Part shown: positions 7,783 to 15,260 of the stretch, piece after piece
How the letters are laid out: each line of letters starts with the position of its first letter
Numbering within the stretch: the first letter of the stretch is position 1
Source: Acetobacteraceae bacterium
GTDB taxonomy: Bacteria; Pseudomonadota; Alphaproteobacteria; Acetobacterales; Acetobacteraceae
Length of the DNA stretch: 48,158 nt
Assembly: GCA_025354865.1 (NCBI GenBank)
Contig: JANXMB010000144.1
Coordinates: 1 to 48,158, forward strand
Direction of reading: 5' to 3'
Notes under the pieces: model-generated
What the model was told of the DNA's origin: nothing
Seen by the model: only the letters and a program-made list of their open reading frames with translations
Database searches by the model: none
Program-made: the position numbers and the translations under genes

Positions 7783-7853
7783 GCTGTCTCTCCGTTGGGC
7801 GGACCGGGCGAACACGGCCTCGGTTGCGGCCTTTGCTCGGTCGATACTGGTTA

Positions 7854-7865
7854 TGCTGCACTGCA
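7854..7865 (-). promoter_or_regulatory. PhaR-like operator box 1 (downstream of the phasin -10)
   Basis: The minus strand reads TGCAGTGCAGCA, a full match to TGCRNYGCASMA, which I recall as the rhizobial PhaR operator consensus. It sits just downstream of the predicted transcription start, about 72 bp before the start codon, a position suited to repression when PHB is absent. Confidence 0.6.
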
Positions 7866-7874
7866 ACAAAACGG

Positions 7875-7903
7875 GATATAAGCGCTCCTCGGCGAGGGTT
7901 CAA
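7875..7903 (-). promoter_or_regulatory. Sigma70-type promoter of the phasin gene
   Basis: On the minus strand -35 TTGAAC (7898-7903) and -10 TATATC (7875-7880) are separated by exactly 17 bp. The predicted start is near 7868, giving a leader of about 85 bases. It lies between the two PhaR-like boxes. Confidence 0.6.
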
Positions 7904-7911
7904 GGAGAAAA

Positions 7912-7923
7912 TGCTGCATTGCA
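7912..7923 (-). promoter_or_regulatory. PhaR-like operator box 2 (upstream of the phasin -35)
   Basis: The minus strand reads TGCAATGCAGCA, again a full match to TGCRNYGCASMA; the opposite strand also fits in a shifted register (7915-7926). The 58-bp spacing from box 1 could allow looping or cooperative occupancy. Confidence 0.6.
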
Positions 7924-8132
7924 CAATTTCTTCCCGCCACCGTCATCGGCCGCCTGTTACCGGACTGCCGGCATCCATGTCGCCGCCCAACCCGCCCTAC
8001 CTCAATGCCGAGACGCCGTGCCAGAGTCATGCGGTAACCCATTCCGATTTATCGGTTTTCAGTGAATTCGGCCTGGACATCCCCCGCCGCCAACCTCTAA
8101 AATCCCCCTCAGCCGTCGTTTGAGGGACAGGA

Positions 8133-9359
8133 ATGGCAACCGCCCGCCGCCAAGAAACCAGCTTTTCGCTCTGGCGCCGTCTCGCGACGGTCGCCGTGAT
8201 CGGCGTTGTCGCCGGCCTCGCGACCGCGCCGCAGCCGGCGCATGCCCAAATCGGATCCGGCCGCTACAGCTCGATCGTGGTCGAAGCCGGCAGCGGACAG
8301 GTGCTGGAAGCCGCGAGCCCCGACGCAGCCCGCCATCCCGCCAGCCTGACCAAGCTCATGACACTATATATGGCGTTCGAAGCGCTGCGCGATCGGCGGA
8401 TTGCGCTCGACCAATACGTGCCGGTGTCCGCCCACGCCGCCAGCATGTCGCCGACCAAGCTCGGCTTGATGCCGGGCACGCGCATCACCGTCGATCAGGC
8501 CATCCTCGGGCTGGTAACCAAATCCGCCAACGACGCCGCCGCCGCGCTGGGGGAGATGCTGGGCGGGTCCGAAGATCGCTTCGCCCAGATGATGACCCTG
8601 CGGGCACGCGCCCTGGGGATGACCCACACGACGTTCATGAATGCCTCGGGCCTGCCCGATCCCGACCAGTGGACCACCGCGCGCGACATGGCGATCCTGG
8701 CCCGCCGGCTGATCAGCGGGTTCCCCGGCTACTACAAATATTTCTCCACCCCCAGCTTCGTCTGGCAGCGCCGGGTGATCGCCAATCACGACCATCTGCT
8801 GCGATCCTACCCCGGCGCCGACGGCATGAAGACCGGGTACACCCAAGCCTCCGGCTACAATCTGGTGTCTAGCGCGGTGCGCGGCGGGGTGCGGCTGGTG
8901 GGCGTGGTGATGGGCGCCAGCGGGGCCGGCGAGCGCGATGCCCACATGATTTCCCTGCTCGATCAGGGCTACGGGCAGTTGGACATTCCGACCGAACGCG
9001 CCGTCGCCCGCGCATCCAGCCACGGTCCGATCGCCGCCGCTATGGCAGCCCCCATCGAGCGCACAGCGGTCGAGCGCACTTCGGCGCACGCGCGTGTGTC
9101 CGATCCGGTTTGGGGCATCCAGGCCGGCACCCACCCGACCGAGAAAGCCGCGCGATCGGCCGCCCTGATTGCGCGCAAGGTCGCCGACGACGGCGTGGTG
9201 CGCACCGATCCGGTCCGGGTCAATCGGAAAACCGTGTGGCGCGCCCAGGTTACCGGACTGACCCAGGCCGACGCCCGCAGCGCCTGCGCGGCACTGGCCA
9301 AGCGCAAAACACCCTGCGCGGTGGTGCGGATCGACGCCAGGCAGGTTGCCAGCCGATAA
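8133..9359 (+). CDS. D-alanyl-D-alanine carboxypeptidase (S11, low-molecular-mass PBP) with C-terminal SPOR domain
   Basis: 408 residues. A signal peptide with a hydrophobic core (18-32) ends at AHA38-Q. The serine peptidase triad motifs are complete: SLTK at 71-74 (Ser71 nucleophile, Lys74), SAN at 131-133 and KTG at 233-235. The C-terminal part (about 325-408, from WGIQAGTHPTEKAA) is a SPOR domain, which binds glycan strands stripped of stem peptides at division sites. The enzyme should trim the terminal D-Ala from peptidoglycan pentapeptides in the periplasm. The start ATG follows GAGGGACAGGA. It is divergent from the phasin gene, an arrangement that recurs in related genomes as far as I recall. 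Confidence 0.94.
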   Translation: MATARRQETSFSLWRRLATVAVIGVVAGLATAPQPAHAQIGSGRYSSIVVEAGSGQVLEAASPDAARHPASLTKLMTLYMAFEALRDRRIALDQYVPVSAHAASMSPTKLGLMPGTRITVDQAILGLVTKSANDAAAALGEMLGGSEDRFAQMMTLRARALGMTHTTFMNASGLPDPDQWTTARDMAILARRLISGFPGYYKYFSTPSFVWQRRVIANHDHLLRSYPGADGMKTGYTQASGYNLVSSAVRGGVRLVGVVMGASGAGERDAHMISLLDQGYGQLDIPTERAVARASSHGPIAAAMAAPIERTAVERTSAHARVSDPVWGIQAGTHPTEKAARSAALIARKVADDGVVRTDPVRVNRKTVWRAQVTGLTQADARSACAALAKRKTPCAVVRIDARQVASR

Positions 9360-9363
9360 AGCC

Positions 9364-9498
9364 GAATCGGCCCACCAAATCACAGCCTAGTGGTCCGATC
9401 CTAACGCTTGAGTCCCAAGGGTTAGGTGAATCGGCCCACCAAATCAAAGCCTAGTGGTCAGAATCTGACGGTTCTTTTCGTCAGATTCCGACCGCTAG
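9364..9498 (+). repeat. Intergenic repeat family A, copy 1 (32-bp direct repeat plus hairpin)
   Basis: A 32-bp unit beginning GAATCGGCCCACCAAATC and ending CTAGTGGTC occurs at 9364-9395 and 9428-9459 with one mismatch. The second CTAGTGGTC opens a hairpin, 9451-9470 with 9479-9498, in which 18 of 20 positions pair and one more is a wobble. The right arm ends in CTAG (9495-9498), which contains the rpiA stop codon. An inverted, diverged copy lies at 47134-47246. Confidence 0.85.
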
Positions 9499-10193
9499 GA
9501 ACCCTTCCGGGTCAGCGTTTCCACGCCCGAGGCATTGGCAACGAACGCCATGTCGGCCATCCCGATGAACAGCCCGCTCTCGACCACGCCGATGGTGTGC
9601 GACAGATCGCGTTCGAGCCGAGCGGGATCGTCCAGCGGACCGAAGGTGCAGTCTAGGATGTAGTTGCCGCCGTCGGTCTGGAAGGGCTGATCGCTCTCCT
9701 TCGGCCAGCGACGCACGGGTATGCCGCCCAGTTTCTCGATCCGGGTCGCGGTCGATTCCCAGCCGAACTTCACCACCTCCACCGGCACCGGGATTTTGCC
9801 GCCGAGCCGATCGACCAACTTGGATCTGTCGGCGATCACGACGAGTTTCTTGCTGGCAGCGGCGACGATCTTTTCCCGCAGCAGGGCGCCGCCGAGGCCC
9901 TTCACCAAATGCAGGCTACCGCGCAGGATCTGATCCGCGCCGTCCACCGTCAGGTCCAGTTGCTTCACCGTCGCGAAGCTTGCCACCTCGATCCCGCCGT
10001 CCCGCGCCTGCCGATCGCTGCGCAGCGAGGTGGGAATGGCGGTGATTTTAAGATTTTCGTCCCGCACCCGACGGATCAGCGCATCGATGAAATGCGCGGC
10101 GGTGGACCCGGTGCCCAGCCCGACGACCATGCCGCTTTCGACGATCGCGGCAGCGGCCTCGGCGGCGGCGCGGCGTTGGGCGTCCTGGTTCAT
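9495..10193 (-). CDS. rpiA: Ribose-5-phosphate isomerase A
   Basis: 232 residues from the ATG at 10193. RpiA interconverts ribose-5-phosphate and ribulose-5-phosphate in the pentose phosphate pathway. Visible motifs are the phosphate-binding GLGTGST (25-31), DGADQI in the active site (usually DGADEI, so Glu is replaced by Gln here, while both Asp remain) and KGLGGALLREKIV with the catalytic Lys. Length is close to other bacterial RpiA proteins. Its ATG overlaps the TGA of the upstream dipeptidase (ATGA), implying translational coupling. The stop codon lies in the CTAG end of repeat family A. Confidence 0.95.
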   Translation of the reverse strand: MNQDAQRRAAAEAAAAIVESGMVVGLGTGSTAAHFIDALIRRVRDENLKITAIPTSLRSDRQARDGGIEVASFATVKQLDLTVDGADQILRGSLHLVKGLGGALLREKIVAAASKKLVVIADRSKLVDRLGGKIPVPVEVVKFGWESTATRIEKLGGIPVRRWPKESDQPFQTDGGNYILDCTFGPLDDPARLERDLSHTIGVVESGLFIGMADMAFVANASGVETLTRKGS

Positions 10194-11122
10194 GGGCCGC
10201 GCACTGCGCGGAACACCCGCATCCAGTTGCCGGAGCAGACTTTCTCGACTTCCTCGGCGGTCATGCCGCGATCGCGCATCGCTGCGACGATTTCCGGGTG
10301 GCGGGCGAAATTCGGCATCTCGGTGGCGGCGATCCCGGCCGGCAGATCGGTGCCGATGCCCACGTGATCGATCCCGACCGCATCGATGGTGCGGAACAAT
10401 TGGCGGATCATGCCCGGCAGCTTCTCCCGCCAGAGCACCGCGATCCAGGCGCCGATCACGCCGTCGGTTTCCACCACCATGCGGGCATAATCGGGGCTGA
10501 GATAGCGCGGGTGGTCGCCATCGGGATGGCCGGGTTCCTTGAGGTTGGCATGGGTGCACAGAATGGGTTTCGTGCTCGCCGCGACCACGCCCTTGACGGT
10601 ATCTTCGGAGCAATGCGCGACATCGACGATAATGCCGCGCTGGTTCATCCGCCGCACCGCCGCCGCGCCGAACGCCGTCAGCCCGCCGTGCACTGGCGGT
10701 TCGGTTTGAATGTCGCCGGTTTCGTTCACCAGATAATGGGTGAGTTGGATGCTGCGCACGCCGCGCGCTTCCATCCGGTCGAGCCGGTCGAGGTCGCCCT
10801 CCAGGAAGTCGCAACCCTCGATGGCCAGCACCAGCGACGGATCGCCCAGCCGGATGTCGTCGGGTTCGCGAGCGATGCGCATGCCCGCCGCTTCGAAGCT
10901 GGTCAAATAGAGATCGACCGCGTCCATGCACTCCCCCGGGGCGGCGTCGCGCACCTTTTCCAACCGCTTGGTATCGGGGTTGCGGCGTATCATGGGAATG
11001 TCGGCGATGGCCGAAACCACCGCCGCCCCAACGCCGGCCGGGGCCATGGTCGCAAGGACCGCTCGATCCACCTCCCCCGTGCGGCGGGGGCGTCCGGCAT
11101 GGGTGTGCATGTCAATGATCAT
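10190..11122 (-). CDS. Membrane dipeptidase, peptidase family M19
   Basis: 310 residues. M19 enzymes are dizinc TIM-barrel peptidases related to renal dipeptidase. Seen here: DMHTHAG at the N-terminus (His6 and His8 in place of the usual H-x-D), the bridging glutamate in LAIEGCDFL, VDVAHCSED, CTHANL and DHVGIGTDL near the end, in the family order. No signal peptide is present, so the bacterial version is probably cytosolic. It overlaps rpiA by four bases and is divergent from map (124 bp). Substrate specificity (D-amino acid-containing or other dipeptides) cannot be assigned. Confidence 0.9.
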   Translation of the reverse strand: MIIDMHTHAGRPRRTGEVDRAVLATMAPAGVGAAVVSAIADIPMIRRNPDTKRLEKVRDAAPGECMDAVDLYLTSFEAAGMRIAREPDDIRLGDPSLVLAIEGCDFLEGDLDRLDRMEARGVRSIQLTHYLVNETGDIQTEPPVHGGLTAFGAAAVRRMNQRGIIVDVAHCSEDTVKGVVAASTKPILCTHANLKEPGHPDGDHPRYLSPDYARMVVETDGVIGAWIAVLWREKLPGMIRQLFRTIDAVGIDHVGIGTDLPAGIAATEMPNFARHPEIVAAMRDRGMTAEEVEKVCSGNWMRVFRAVRGP

Positions 11123-11246
11123 GCCGCCCGATTTAGCCGTCGGTCCCGGTTTTGGCTATCCACGTTCACACCGATCTTGCGCCAGACCCCTCGCATGCGC
11201 ATGTTGGGCGAACCGACAGGCGAACAGAGGGCGGGTGGAGTAGACA

Positions 11247-12053
11247 ATGGACGGCGGAGCCGACGCGAGACGCATCACGATTCACGCGCCGGAGGATTTT
11301 GTCGGCATGCGCGCGGCCGGGCGGCTGGCGGCCGAAACCCTGGACATGATCCACGAGCATGTGCGGCCGGGGGTGGCGACCGGAATCCTCGATAAACTAT
11401 GCCACGATTTCATTGTCGCGCACGGGGCGATCCCGGCGCCGTTGAACTATCGCGGCTTCCCGAAATCGATCTGCACATCGATCAACCACGTCGTGTGCCA
11501 TGGCATTCCCGGCGATCGGAAGCTGGAAAACGGCGACGTCGTCAATATCGACGTGACCGTGATCCTGGATGGATGGCATGGCGATTCGTCGCGCATGTAT
11601 GCCGCCGGATTGCCGTCCACCCGGGCGCGGAACCTGATCGACGTGACCTACGAGTCGCTGATGCGCGGCGTGGCCATGGTGAAGCCGGGCGTGACCTTGG
11701 GCGATGTCGGACATGCCATCCAGACCTTCGTCGAAAGCCACCGCTTCAGCGTGGTGCGCGATTTCTGCGGCCACGGCATCGGCCGCCGTTTTCACGAGCC
11801 GCCGAATGTCCTGCATTTCGGCCGGCCCGGCGAAGGCCCGGTGCTGAAAACCGGCATGTTCTTTACGATCGAGCCAATGGTGAACGCCGGTCGGCCGGAG
11901 GTCAAAGTGCTCGACGACGGCTGGACCGCCGTTACCCGCGACCGCAGCCTGTCGGCGCAGTTCGAGCATATGATCGGCGTCACCGACGACGGGTGCGAGA
12001 TTTTCACCCTCTCGCCGACCGGAATGGATAAACCGCCGTTCGGCGTTAACTGA
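11247..12053 (+). CDS. map: Type I methionine aminopeptidase
   Basis: 268 residues. It removes the initiator methionine from nascent proteins in the cytosol. All five metal ligands of the pita-bread fold are found in order: Asp102 (VNIDVT), Asp113 (WHGDSSR), His176 (CGHGIG), Glu209 (TIEPMV) and Glu240 (QFEHM). The N-terminal sequence CTSINHVVCHGIP is also typical. The ATG at 11247 follows GGTGGAGTAGACA. radC lies 55 bp downstream in the same direction, and map-radC adjacency is known in other alphaproteobacteria as far as I recall. Confidence 0.96.
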   Translation: MDGGADARRITIHAPEDFVGMRAAGRLAAETLDMIHEHVRPGVATGILDKLCHDFIVAHGAIPAPLNYRGFPKSICTSINHVVCHGIPGDRKLENGDVVNIDVTVILDGWHGDSSRMYAAGLPSTRARNLIDVTYESLMRGVAMVKPGVTLGDVGHAIQTFVESHRFSVVRDFCGHGIGRRFHEPPNVLHFGRPGEGPVLKTGMFFTIEPMVNAGRPEVKVLDDGWTAVTRDRSLSAQFEHMIGVTDDGCEIFTLSPTGMDKPPFGVN

Positions 12054-12108
12054 ATTTTTACCATTTGCCGTTAGCCTCGCCGCCGTCGAAGGATGGCGGT
12101 GGGATTGC

Positions 12109-12930
12109 ATGCGCGCGCGAACGAAACCGGCCGAGCTGGCCGAGGCTCAAAGCCTGTTCGGCCCGATGGATGGCATCCAATCCACGCCGCATGGCGCGCC
12201 AAAACCCGCGACGCATGGCGCGCCAAAACCCGCGACGCACGGCGCGCCAAAACCCGCGACGCACGGCGTCGACGGCCACCGCGCCCGGATGCGCACCCGC
12301 CTGTTAACCGCCGGGCCGGATGCGCTGGCGGACCACGAGATGCTGGAAATGGTGCTGTTCCTGGCACTCCCCCGCCGCGACACCAAGCCGATCGCGCGCT
12401 TGCTGCTGAACCGCTTCGGCAGTTTCGAGGCGACGATTTCCGCCGGCCCTGCCGCGTTGATGGGCGTGGACGGGGTCGGGGAAGCCGGCGCCGCCGCGCT
12501 GAAGCTGGTGCAAGGCGCGTCCCTGCGCCTGCTGCGGCACACCGTGCGGGACAAGCCCATTCTAAAGGATTGGTCCCGTCTGCTCGATTACCTCACGGCC
12601 GCGATGGCGCACGAACCGGTCGAGCAAGCGCGCGTGCTGTTTCTCGACGCCAAAAATCGCCTGCTGGCAGACGAGGTCCAAAGCCGCGGCACGGTCAATG
12701 CCACCATGATCTACCCCAGGGAGATCGTGCGTCGCGCCCTGGAACTGCACGCCACCGCCTTCGTGCTGGTCCATAATCACCCCAGCGGCGACCCGACCGC
12801 CTCGCGGGAGGATATGGCGATGACCAAGGCCGTGCAGCGGGCGGCGGCGGCGCTGGGGATCGCTGTGCTGGACCATATCATCGTCGCCGGGACCCGCTGG
12901 CTCAGTTTTCAGCGGGAGGGGTGGTTGTAG
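12109..12930 (+). CDS. radC: RadC family JAB/MPN+ domain protein
   Basis: 273 residues. After an unusual N-terminal tail come a helix-hairpin-helix-like UPF0758 N-domain (LADHEMLEMVLFLALPR, then VDGVGEAGAAAL) and the MPN+/JAMM metalloprotease-like core with VHNHPSGDPTASREDM, the zinc-binding H-x-H...S....D signature. RadC proteins were named for DNA repair, but that role is disputed and the biochemical function is unsettled. Residues about 28-51 are three copies of the octapeptide HGAPKPAT encoded by a 24-bp tandem repeat, not a usual part of RadC. The 3' end overlaps the convergent gene at 12902 by 29 bp. Confidence 0.93.
   Translation: MRARTKPAELAEAQSLFGPMDGIQSTPHGAPKPATHGAPKPATHGAPKPATHGVDGHRARMRTRLLTAGPDALADHEMLEMVLFLALPRRDTKPIARLLLNRFGSFEATISAGPAALMGVDGVGEAGAAALKLVQGASLRLLRHTVRDKPILKDWSRLLDYLTAAMAHEPVEQARVLFLDAKNRLLADEVQSRGTVNATMIYPREIVRRALELHATAFVLVHNHPSGDPTASREDMAMTKAVQRAAAALGIAVLDHIIVAGTRWLSFQREGWL
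12188..12268. repeat. 24-bp in-frame minisatellite in radC
   Basis: Three tandem 24-bp units start at 12188, 12212 and 12236, followed by a partial fourth at 12260-12268. They differ only by one T/C change (CGCATGG against CGCACGG). Near-identity of the units indicates recent expansion. Each unit contains an AscI-like GGCGCGCC palindrome. Confidence 0.92.
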
Positions 12931-14137
12931 CGGCGCGCGCCTGTTCGTCCGCCAAGGTCGCCCGGCCCACCAGCATCAGCGCCAGATCGTCCTGCGGCGG
13001 TTGGAACAAGCCGCCGCGGGCGTCGCGGAAATACCGCTCCAGCGGCAACGACCGGGTCATGCTGAACCCACCGGCGACCCGCAGCGCGGTCTCGGTCACC
13101 GCGCAGGCCGTGTTGGAGCATAGGTATTTGACCGGCGCCACGGTCGCGGCCATTGCCTCCGGCGCGATCTCCCCCGCCGCACACGCCCGCGTCACATCGT
13201 GCAGCACCGCGCGCGCCGCCTGCACCTTGACCGCCATCTCGCCGATCCATTGCTGAATATGCGGCTGACTGGCGATCGGTTGGCCGAGCGCGGCGGGGAT
13301 GCGGTTGTTGGCGTAGTGGGATGCGGTGTCGAGCGCGGCTTGCGCCACGCCCAGCACCCCGGCGGCCAGCGGCAGCGCCCAGGCACTGCCACCTTGCGGG
13401 CGGCGCGGGGCGCCGATGGCCAGAGCCTCGACAATGCGCGCGTCGGGCACGAACACCCGATCGTAGACCACATCGTCGTTGCCGCAGCCGCGCAGTCCCA
13501 GACTGCCGTTCCAGGTGTTCTCGATCGACAGCCCCGCTGCCCTGCCATCGACCAGCGCGCTAACCAGGGAGCCTTGCGGCGCGTCCTCCGACGGCGGCAA
13601 CACCACGGCGGTGGCCAGGAAGCGCAGCACCGGGGCGCCGGTCACGAAGATTTTCCGCCCGCTTAGCCGCCATCCGCCCTCCGCCCGCTCGGCTTGCATC
13701 GCCGGCAGCCCGCCGCGCGAGATGCTGCCGAGGTCGGCTTCGGTGACGCAATTGTTGATGGTGCCGCCGTCCGCCGTCAGCACCGCGCAGATCTCCGCCA
13801 GCACCGCCGCCGGCCATGCCTGGGCATCGATGACGCGCCCGAGCAGCGAGAAATGCATGCCGGCGACGAGGGCGGTGGAGGCGCAGCCGCGGGCGAGGAC
13901 TTCCTGCCCCAGCACCATGTCGAACACATTCGCCCCACGCCCGCCCAGCCGCTCGGGCAGGAACAGGTTCAGATAGCCGGAGCGGTGGAGCGGTCCGTAG
14001 TTTTCGTGCGGGAATACGGACGCATTGTCGTTCGCCTCGGCCCGCGCCGCGCATTGTTGGGCCAGCGTGCCGGTGAGATCGAGGATCTCCTGTTGGCGCG
14101 GGGTGCGGGATCGAAGGCCGGGCATGTGTGCGTGCAT
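12902..14137 (-). CDS. Acyl-CoA dehydrogenase family protein
   Basis: 411 residues with the three-domain acyl-CoA dehydrogenase layout: an N-terminal helical part (HENYGPLHRSGYLNLFLPE), a central beta domain with the flavin-contacting ICAVLTADGGTINNCVTEA and WRLSGRKIFVTGAP segments, and a C-terminal four-helix domain (ALGQPIASQPHIQQWIGEMA, RVAGGFSMTRSLPLERYFRD). The family oxidises acyl-CoAs with FAD. The divergence resembles SfnC/DszC-type flavin monooxygenase-like members, so true beta-oxidation activity is uncertain, and no standard catalytic Glu is obvious. The ATG at 14137 is preferred over a GTG/ATG a few codons upstream. It is the last gene of an eight-gene minus-strand run. Confidence 0.85.
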   Translation of the reverse strand: MHAHMPGLRSRTPRQQEILDLTGTLAQQCAARAEANDNASVFPHENYGPLHRSGYLNLFLPERLGGRGANVFDMVLGQEVLARGCASTALVAGMHFSLLGRVIDAQAWPAAVLAEICAVLTADGGTINNCVTEADLGSISRGGLPAMQAERAEGGWRLSGRKIFVTGAPVLRFLATAVVLPPSEDAPQGSLVSALVDGRAAGLSIENTWNGSLGLRGCGNDDVVYDRVFVPDARIVEALAIGAPRRPQGGSAWALPLAAGVLGVAQAALDTASHYANNRIPAALGQPIASQPHIQQWIGEMAVKVQAARAVLHDVTRACAAGEIAPEAMAATVAPVKYLCSNTACAVTETALRVAGGFSMTRSLPLERYFRDARGGLFQPPQDDLALMLVGRATLADEQARAATTTPPAEN

Positions 14138-14180
14138 GGTCGGAAAGTGGCACGAGGCAGGGGGGCGGGGAAGGCGGTGC

Positions 14181-15236
14181 CTATTTATTCGCGCCCGCCG
14201 TCCATTCCCGCCACAGCATGATTAAGGCTGCCATCGTTGCCGGACCGAGGAAAAGCCCCAGCAGGCCCCAACTCGCGACGCCGCCGAGAATGCCGAACAA
14301 CACCCAGATGAACGGCAATTGGGTTGCGCCGCCGATCAGCACCGGGCGGATGAAATGATCGGCGACGAAGGTGACCACCATGCCGGCTACGACGACGGCG
14401 ATCGCCGCCGTGCTCAGGCCTTTCCCGACCAGCAGGATCGCTGCGGCGCCGAATATCAGCGGCGCGCCGAAGGGGATCGTCGCCGCCACCGCCGTGATTG
14501 CGCCGAACAAGGCGGGGTGGGGCACGTGGGCGAAGGCATAGACGATGCCCATCAGCACGCCCTCGGCCATGCCGACCAGCACCAACCCGTTCACGGTGCC
14601 CAGAACCGAGGCGATCACCTGCCGCCCGACCCGTTCCCCGCTGGGGCCGAACGCCCGCTCGCTGGCGTGGCGCATTTGCACAATCAGCCGGTCGCCGTCC
14701 TTGAACAGGAAAAACAGCGTCAACAGGCTGAACCCGAACAGGATCGCGCGATGGATGGCCCCGGCGCCGATCTGGCGCCCGGTTCCCAGTAACTGGCCGC
14801 GATCGATGCGTCGCAGCAACTCGGCCGCCGCGTCCTTGTCGGACAGGTTTTCGTTCCACCACGCCACCGCTTTGTCGGCGCCGATCGGCAATTGCGCCAG
14901 CCACTCCGGCGCCGGCAGCCCGGTTTGGCGCGCAGTTTCCAGCCAATCGACGACGACATGCCATTCGCGCGCGACCTGCACCGCCGCCAGCACCAGCGGC
15001 ACGATGAAGACGGCGGCCACCAGCAGGGTGAAGGCGCTGGGCAGCAGCAGGTTGTGCTTGCCCGGCGGGCAATGCCGCTCCGCCATCCGGTAAAGCGGCC
15101 AGATGCCGATGGCGATGATGCCAGCCCAGGCGAGCGCTGGCACGAATTCCCACAAGGTCCACAGCCCGGCCCCAGCCAGGATGGCGGCCAGCGCGACCCG
15201 AGCGATGGTTTGCGAAACATTGGGGCTGGGCGTCAT
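14181..15236 (-). CDS. AI-2E family (PerM-like) transporter
   Basis: 351 residues with multiple hydrophobic segments: two near the N-terminus (ALAAILAGAGLW, LAWAGIIAIGIWP), one around FTLLVAAVFIVPLVLAAVQ, and a C-terminal block of four or five, including the family's P-F-G-A-P-L segment (ATIPFGAPLIFGAAAI) and LPFIWVLFGILGGVASWGLL. This is the AI-2E/PerM permease pattern of about eight membrane helices with a large periplasmic loop. The family includes the proposed autoinducer-2 exporter TqsA and Na+/H+ antiporter-like members, so the substrate is unknown. It lies 24 bp downstream of the methyltransferase gene. Confidence 0.88.
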   Translation of the reverse strand: MTPSPNVSQTIARVALAAILAGAGLWTLWEFVPALAWAGIIAIGIWPLYRMAERHCPPGKHNLLLPSAFTLLVAAVFIVPLVLAAVQVAREWHVVVDWLETARQTGLPAPEWLAQLPIGADKAVAWWNENLSDKDAAAELLRRIDRGQLLGTGRQIGAGAIHRAILFGFSLLTLFFLFKDGDRLIVQMRHASERAFGPSGERVGRQVIASVLGTVNGLVLVGMAEGVLMGIVYAFAHVPHPALFGAITAVAATIPFGAPLIFGAAAILLVGKGLSTAAIAVVVAGMVVTFVADHFIRPVLIGGATQLPFIWVLFGILGGVASWGLLGLFLGPATMAALIMLWREWTAGANK

Positions 15237-15260
15237 GGCGTGTCTCCCGGTGGAACAGCG

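Larger units (their letters stand above)
7783..8132. other. Intergenic region between the phasin gene and the carboxypeptidase
   Basis: 350 bp between divergent genes. The phasin-proximal half holds a promoter and two PhaR-like boxes (7854-7923, listed separately). The other half has no convincing promoter. CCCTCA (8106-8111) and TGAGGG (8121-8126) form a short inverted repeat whose right arm overlaps the ribosome-binding GAGGG of the downstream gene. No additional ORF or RNA gene is apparent. Confidence 0.5.

Noticed and set aside
12188-12268. CRISPR array
   Set aside because: The 24-bp units are contiguous without spacers and lie in frame inside radC.
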